DNA of 64,000 nt from Grifola frondosa (Eukaryota > Basidiomycota > Agaricomycetes > Polyporales > Grifolaceae): assembly GCA_001683735.1 (NCBI GenBank), contig LUGG01000007.1:1612001-1676000 (forward strand), read 5' to 3'. Below the pieces are notes generated by a model. That model was not told where the DNA came from, made no database searches, and saw nothing but the letters and a program-made list of their open reading frames with translations. This document shows, one piece after another, positions 58,812 through 64,000 of this stretch. Numbering within the stretch: position 1 is the stretch's first letter; every line of letters begins with the position of its first letter. The position numbers and the translations under genes are program-made.

Positions 58812-59382
58812 AGCGCGACGATCCTTGCTGTGCACACTGCACAGGAGTGCTAAGTCTGGTGCCCGAAGTTCTCAAATTACCTTGAAGTCATGGGAGACCA
58901 GTGGCAGGTGGCAGTTCAGAACGCAGAAGCGTTAGCCGTGTCAAGACATGTATGTTATGCTGTCTATGTGTCTATGTATAGAATTATTTTCATGGCTGGA
59001 TGTCCAGATACCTCAGCAGATGTGGCCGAAATCTTCGGCTGCTGATGTTAGTCGTCATGTGGAACGTCCTTGGAGTGCCAAATTTAGGTTGTATGATGGG
59101 CAAACGCCTGTCGAACACGTCCATCGTTTCTATACATGAACATTTGAACTCCAACCTCAGGCTGAGTTCTCCAAGGAGATGGAGATCGGCGGCACCTGAA
59201 CTGACGGCGCAGTGCACCCGCACTGGGTTTGTATTTCAAATGAGCGTTCGGGAGTATTGACGCATTGATTCTTCGTTTCACCGCAAATCTTCCTAACAGC
59301 AGTGTCAGTAGGGCGGGTTATATAAGACGTCAAGTTTGAGATATAGCGCGAGTGTGCCTCCTCACTGACAGCTTACACATCG
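58812..59382. other. Spacer between the nuclease and the DUF6534-like gene
   Basis: No gene is supported. It contains the TATA box at 59319-59326 close to the downstream start. Open frames on both strands at 58948-59281 show no domain. Confidence 0.45.
59319..59326 (+). promoter_or_regulatory. TATA box (TATATAAG) of the DUF6534-like gene
   Basis: TATATAAG lies 64 bp upstream of the ATG at 59383, with GGGCGGG directly before it. Confidence 0.6.
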
Positions 59383-61538
59383 ATGGTACCTAACACCGCT
59401 GTCCAGATCCTGCAAGTCGATCTTGGCAGCACTCTCGGTGCGGCATTTTTGGGATTCTTCTGCACGTCGGTGTACGTTTTCCGCGAGTCTTTTTTCGCAA
59501 TCGTGATTATTGATTATGGATATCTGCAGGTTGTACGGTATCACCAGTTTGCAGACGTTTACATACTTCACCCATTCGTTCAAAGATGATTTCCTGCTAC
59601 GAATCCTAGTACGTGCATGACCTGACCGGTCACTTTAAACTTCTCTCATTATTATTTCAAATAGATATTTTCCTTATGGTGACCAGCTGTGAGTCCGAGG
59701 TAGTATATACATGGCGGAATTTGCTCTCGTACAGGGTTCTCGACAGCCTACACATGGGATTCTTGACTTGTGCAATGTATCACTACATTGTGACCAGCTT
59801 CGGCGACCCGTTTGCTCTGCTGAAACCGACTTGGTACGTTTTGTTCCCAACTTTGAGAGGCTCGTCAATATCTCATCATGACTGTTTCCAGGAGCCTAGC
59901 GGTACGAACTCATAATATGTGGTGTTAGATTGATCTGACCTACTCCAGGCCATGATTATCGTGGTGGTGAGTGCGATGTCTATGCTACAATAGTCAGTGG
60001 CGTGACACAAGGACCTTCCGCGGCGCAGCTTGTCACGAACCTGATAGTTCGCGGGTAAGTCAGAATTTTTCCTTGCCAGCTATTGCTGATTACATCATCC
60101 ATGAAGTATATTCGGATTGAGAATATGGCGCCGTACGCATACCAGAAATTCTTCCAACGTTCGCTGACCTGCATCGTAACATCCAGTGAGCGGTGGACAT
60201 TGGTTCATCCCCGTTTTCCTCGTGGTAAGCTCCTCGTGGCATACTAGTGAGGACATACATTGATCATTCTTCACTTACTTAGAATGTTATGTCGCTGTAT
60301 GTACTTGGTGAGCACCCCGGTGCATCTTCTTCTAATGTTGTCCTGACGCGGCGTAGGTGACGGTATTTGTGCGTGGTTAAATCTACATTTGTCGACATGC
60401 GATACATGATAGCCGCGTATTAAAGTCGACTTTCAGACTTCGCCGTCAGGGGGTAAGCTAGAGACTTTCCTACATTAGCAAGAATTTATTCTCAATCCAT
60501 GAGCAGACTATATGTACCCATTCTCCCCGATGTAAAAGAATTTTCCGTAAGGTTGTCTGTTTTGTCGCTTGATAACGTATGTTGACTTGTTGCTTCGCAG
60601 TGGAGCTTCTTTGCTGGCTTCGGCACCGAGGTAGTCGCGGACGCTATCATCGCCATATCTCAATGTATTTTGCTGATGCAAATGCGGACTGGCATTGAGA
60701 GGTGAGATGCAGGACGTTGTCAGCCGTTGGATGTTTAATATCTCCGTTGTTTTACAGCACTGATAGCATCGTTTCGGTTCTGATACGTTACAGCATCAAT
60801 CCTGGGTTGCTTACCAGGTGGGAACATAGAACTGAGCACCGTAATGTACAATCTGATGTACATTATTATAGCATCTGTGCGGTGTTGATCCTTATCACGG
60901 TAGGACGTTCTATAGTCGTCCTCTGCAAGAGTGGCTGATCGGATAATATGCAGTATACGACAATGCCGGCCAAGTACATTTATTTTGCGTTCTATTTTGT
61001 TTACAGCAAATGTATGCTTGCTGCTTCCTTCCAGCACAACGACTTCCAAGCTGACCGAGGCACAGTGTATGTCAACTCCTTACTGGCAACCTTGAATGCA
61101 CGAGCAACCCTGCTTGGGATGAGGGTACACAGGGTGCCTACGGAGGCTGTAACTGAAATCGCTTTCAGGTCGGGGGACAACACGGGCACTGATTCGTCTC
61201 AACCACCGCAAGTATGTCATTCATTTGCAACGATAGACAATGGAGAGCTATTCAGTCTGACTTTAGTTGACAACCATTATCGATGTTGGAACAAAATTGA
61301 ATTCACTCGAGGTGACGGACGTCACACAGGTGCGGTCTGCCAGAGAATTCCAGTTACGAAGAGTACTCTGAAGAATATTGGCAGCCCGTCGAATCGCACA
61401 TTCCCGCGCGCACTTCCATCACTCGCTGCTCACCTCCAAAGCCAGATTCTTTTGTACGACTTGCTGGCATCGTCTAGACTTGCTACGACCTCATCATGGT
61501 GTATTTCAGAAAGACGTGTATTAATACAGGATATGTAA
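59383..61538 (+). CDS. DUF6534-like basidiomycete seven-helix membrane protein
   Basis: A membrane protein of unknown function found mainly in mushrooms, in large families. From the ATG at 59383: DLGSTLGAAFLGFFCTSV (helix 1), a segment ending TYFTHSFKDDFLLRIL (about 59530-59605), VLDSLHMGFLTCAMYHYIVT with SFGDPFALLKPTW (59728-59835), YIFGLRIWRR (about 60106), WSFFAGFGTEVVADAIIAIS-like helix (60601-60660), TDSIVSVLIRYSINPGLLT (about 60761) and a final FYFVYSK join to YVNSLLATLNARATLLGMR (about 60990-61125). The last motif closes the domain in this family. The C-terminal 130 residues to 61538 follow the raw frame and may instead be spliced. Exon joins between 59930 and 60600 are not clear. Context gives no hint of function. 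Confidence 0.75.
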
Positions 61539-61875
61539 AGATGCGTGGGAAAATATCGATTGAGTGACCGTATGTTGTGCCCACTTCATGTTAACTACCT
61601 GGAGGCCTCTAGCTACATCTCAAATTGTGTTATGCAGCGGCCAGTGCATGTCGTGCGCCGATCTCCAATATGTTCCTTGTCTACGATTTTTTTTTGCTCC
61701 AGAGTATTTTAGGTTCAAAGTCACTGGAGTCAACACTCCATCATCTGCTTCCGCGCTCGACCGCCTGACAGCCCCTGACAGCGTGAACATAACTCTACCT
61801 TTTTCTCCATCTGCATCTAGTACTAGGAGTATCCAGTCAACAGTCAACTAACAGCACGAGGATAATACCAGCATC
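61539..61875. other. Spacer between the DUF6534-like and small membrane genes
   Basis: A plus frame at 61564-61851 lacks any domain. Probably the 3' flank of the upstream gene and the promoter of the next one. Confidence 0.4.
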
Positions 61876-62516
61876 ATGTCTAATTGGTAGGTTGTCTGTT
61901 TTCATTAACAGCCACCTTGCTGCTGACACGTGGATCATTTCATTAGGATAGACTTTTTGTCTCTTGTGATCGTACGTTCACCTCGTGTATCTCGGAAGAG
62001 CATATTATAAGCTGTTCTAGACGCTCTCCGTGATTGCTGCGGTGGTTTATGGCTTGTCGTATATAGTCAGGCAGACATCTAAGGCTGTACAGTCGACGAA
62101 GGATTCGTGAGTCCTCTTCTACCTATTGCTGGGCATTTTGGCATATTTCTTCCGGAGAGGTTTCTTCGGGCTGTGGCTCATTCGTACCGAGATCCCCTAA
62201 CTCACCCCGAATCTTCACAACTTTTAGGTTTAAAGCCAAAGGGGTACATATTTCCAAGGAAGGTGTGTCTGTGAAGACATCCCGACGGCTCGATCGTGAG
62301 AGCGAGATTGATGCCGCTCAACGGTATGTGCTCGAGCACTTACCGAGTCCATTGACTGCTGACTGCGTGCTTCTCGTGTCACTGCGCTACAGTGGTTTCA
62401 TCAAGGCAATGAAGGCGTCCTCTGGTGGTCGTCCTCAGGCCGAATCCTCTCGTACGCTGGTACAGGGACATGACCCTCTACCTGGCGCGAAAATCAAGAA
62501 GAGAAACCATGCTTGA
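61876..62516 (+). CDS. Small single-pass membrane protein, unknown function
   Basis: The spliced product begins MSNWIDFLSLVI (exon 61876-61885 then about 61950-61970), continues TLSVIAAVVYGLSYIVRQTS (hydrophobic helix, about 62020-62085) and KAVQSTKDS, then FKAKGVHISKEGVSVKTSRR with LDRESEIDAAQR (62230-62323), and ends GFIKAMKASSGGRP plus a basic Lys/Arg tail at 62516. The pattern of one helix, then a GxxIS-x-GVSVKT-x-RLDRE module, recurs in unnamed fungal proteins to my recollection. It has about 140 residues, four or five exons and no known role. Confidence 0.6.
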
Positions 62517-63056
62517 TAGCCTCAGCGGTCGAGAAGTGACGTGGCGATTCTCCATCGCGATGGCCAGTTTATATCGTATGTATATTATTCATATTCCCGT
62601 ACGATCATTTTACGGGAGGATTTTGTACATGGACGCCTTTGATGCCCCAGTGTATTGTAGTAGCTTTCGCCCTACCCACTTGTAGTGATACCAGCCTTCT
62701 TTTTCCTCTCCCACAGTACGTGTGAGAAGTCGAACTTGAGTTCGACAGTTTCGACAGAGTAGGCGTGGGCACGGCGTCTTCATCACTTCCATCATCGCTC
62801 GTGACGACAACTAATTTTCTTCGTCACCATCATCTTGTTTTGTATGTCTTATCTTCTGATGCATCCCACGAGCAAGGAAACCTTGTCTCCGACCAGTACA
62901 TTCTCCTTGACATGCTGCTGCTTTAGTCTGCCTTGGTCCCCAGAGCGTGACTTTCGACAAGTTCCAAGCATCTAAGTGCAAAGCTTCCCCCTTTGGGCCG
63001 CCACAGCGTGCCACGAGCGTTTCGTCTCATTTGTGATTTCCGAGCACTCGCCCAGA
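62517..63056. other. Promoter region of the last gene
   Basis: C/T-rich leader-like sequence from 62690 to 63050 and no coding domain; open frames on the minus strand at 62610-63014 are not convincing. Confidence 0.45.
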
Positions 63057-64000
63057 ATGGCCGGAAGAAGTTTTCTCGACATGAAATCTGTCGAGCAAGA
63101 CGCCGAGGACGACGGGCTGGCGACCATCCTGTCGCCGAAGAGCCCTGCCCTGACAGGCGCAGTGTTCGGCAGTGCACCTCGAAGGCGACGTCCAAGCACC
63201 CCCAAGGCGTCCTCCGTGCCAGCAGCGACACCTCAGACATCCCAAGCTTCGTTGAGGCCCAAGATGAAGCCAGTCATAGATAAAGAACTGCCCCGCACGC
63301 CATCGTCGGCGCCTCCGAAGGCGCGGGCGGTGAAGAGGCCTGACAGCCCCGATGTCGACACGTTCCTCGCGCGCACCCCTCGTCCGCGACGCAGGTCATC
63401 TGCCACGTTTAACCCTCCCTCTGCTGGAGCCCGCACCCTGCGGTCGCGGGCGGGCTCGACAATCGGGCCGTCGAGTTGGAAAGTCGGGAAGACGCAACAG
63501 GTGCAGGGTGATGTGTCGCCGGTATCAGACTACGGGACGTTGCTGCCCGTGGAGCCGGCGGGTGGTGCGGAGAGCAGCGGAGGCGAGGGTGAAGGTAGCG
63601 AGACGGATTCGAGCATCGACCTACACACTCCGTTGCCGTAAGTCTGAGATAGTTCTTCATCCGTTGGTACGTAAGTCGACCGGTGTTTGCAGACATCTCA
63701 TGTTCCGCGATGGGCTGTTATCTCCACGCTCGAAGCTACTTCCTAAGGGGACGCCGCCGGTATCGTTATACGTAGAGGACGACGATAGCGTCGCCATCGA
63801 TCGGGCTCGGAGTGTGCTCAGTGTTGCGTCGACTTGTACGTTGCGTCACATTATGTTTTTGCAATACCAGCGATTTACTGACACTGCTATAGCTGGGTCT
63901 GTCATGACAAAGACTGGTCTCATGAAGGACCCGCGGGATACCGCAAGGCGGCGAGTGCGCCATCGTGATGGCCAACTGTTGCGTGCAGGAATGGGTTTGA
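63057..64000 (+). CDS. Unknown Ser/Pro/Arg-rich disordered protein (partial, runs off the right edge)
   Basis: The ATG at 63057 opens MAGRSFLDMKSVEQDAEDDG, followed by about 200 residues rich in Ser, Pro, Arg and Ala, with repeats of TP and SP sites (KASSVPAATPQTS, LARTPRPRRRS) such as proline-directed kinases prefer. A 50-nt intron follows TPLP near 63640. The next exon reads HLMFRDGLLSPRSKLLPKGT with VSLYVEDDDSVAI, and after another intron TKTGLMKDPRDTARRRVRHR continues to the edge. I recognise no domain; the ordered part, if any, lies beyond the window. Confidence 0.65.

Overview
The window is nuclear DNA from a filamentous basidiomycete, most likely a wood-decaying Agaricomycete. The evidence is genes broken by many 50-70 nt introns, close gene packing on both strands, a WSC-domain glyoxal oxidase, basidiomycete-type families (DUF6534-like membrane protein, Tnp2 transposase, Gti1/Pac2 regulator) and eukaryotic tRNA genes with a canonical intron position. 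The order, possibly Polyporales, is inference only.

Layout. 1-8.4 kb: housekeeping genes SAC3 (partial), tRNA-Gly, an FHA protein, the GPN1 GTPase and CDK1. 9-13.2 kb: glyoxal oxidase with four WSC domains, followed by a 3.1 kb gene-poor stretch. 16.3-17.9 kb: a WOPR (Gti1/Pac2) transcription factor, then tRNA-Phe in AT-rich DNA. 18.9-30.3 kb is an accessory block: a low-complexity gene divergent from a Tnp2 (CACTA-type) transposase, 2.7 kb of G-rich minisatellite, and a 1.45 kb non-autonomous element with CACTGCGG terminal inverted repeats and a 3-bp AAT target-site duplication. 30.9-36.8 kb: a Maf-type nucleotide pyrophosphatase and a tandem pair of 2OG-Fe(II) oxygenases. 37.5-52.7 kb: p47/Shp1, Nse3, a sugar transporter, a PIN-domain protein, prefoldin 5, a DENN protein, an intron-containing tRNA-Gly and mitochondrial EF-G. 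53.5-64 kb: a kinase-like protein, SEC13, an S1/P1 nuclease, a DUF6534-like membrane protein, a small membrane protein and a truncated unknown gene.

The genes are mostly unrelated neighbours in an ordinary fungal chromosome, not an operon or cluster. The accessory block and the oxygenase pair are the dynamic parts. Glyoxal oxidase (extracellular H2O2 supply), the sugar transporter and the secreted nuclease fit a saprotrophic life.

A caution applies to every coding call. About twenty conserved reading frames are interrupted by an apparent loss of one base, many explainable by shortening a run of identical bases. This looks like a sequencing or assembly error pattern, so the breaks are not evidence of pseudogenes. 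Exon boundaries were read by eye and many are approximate.
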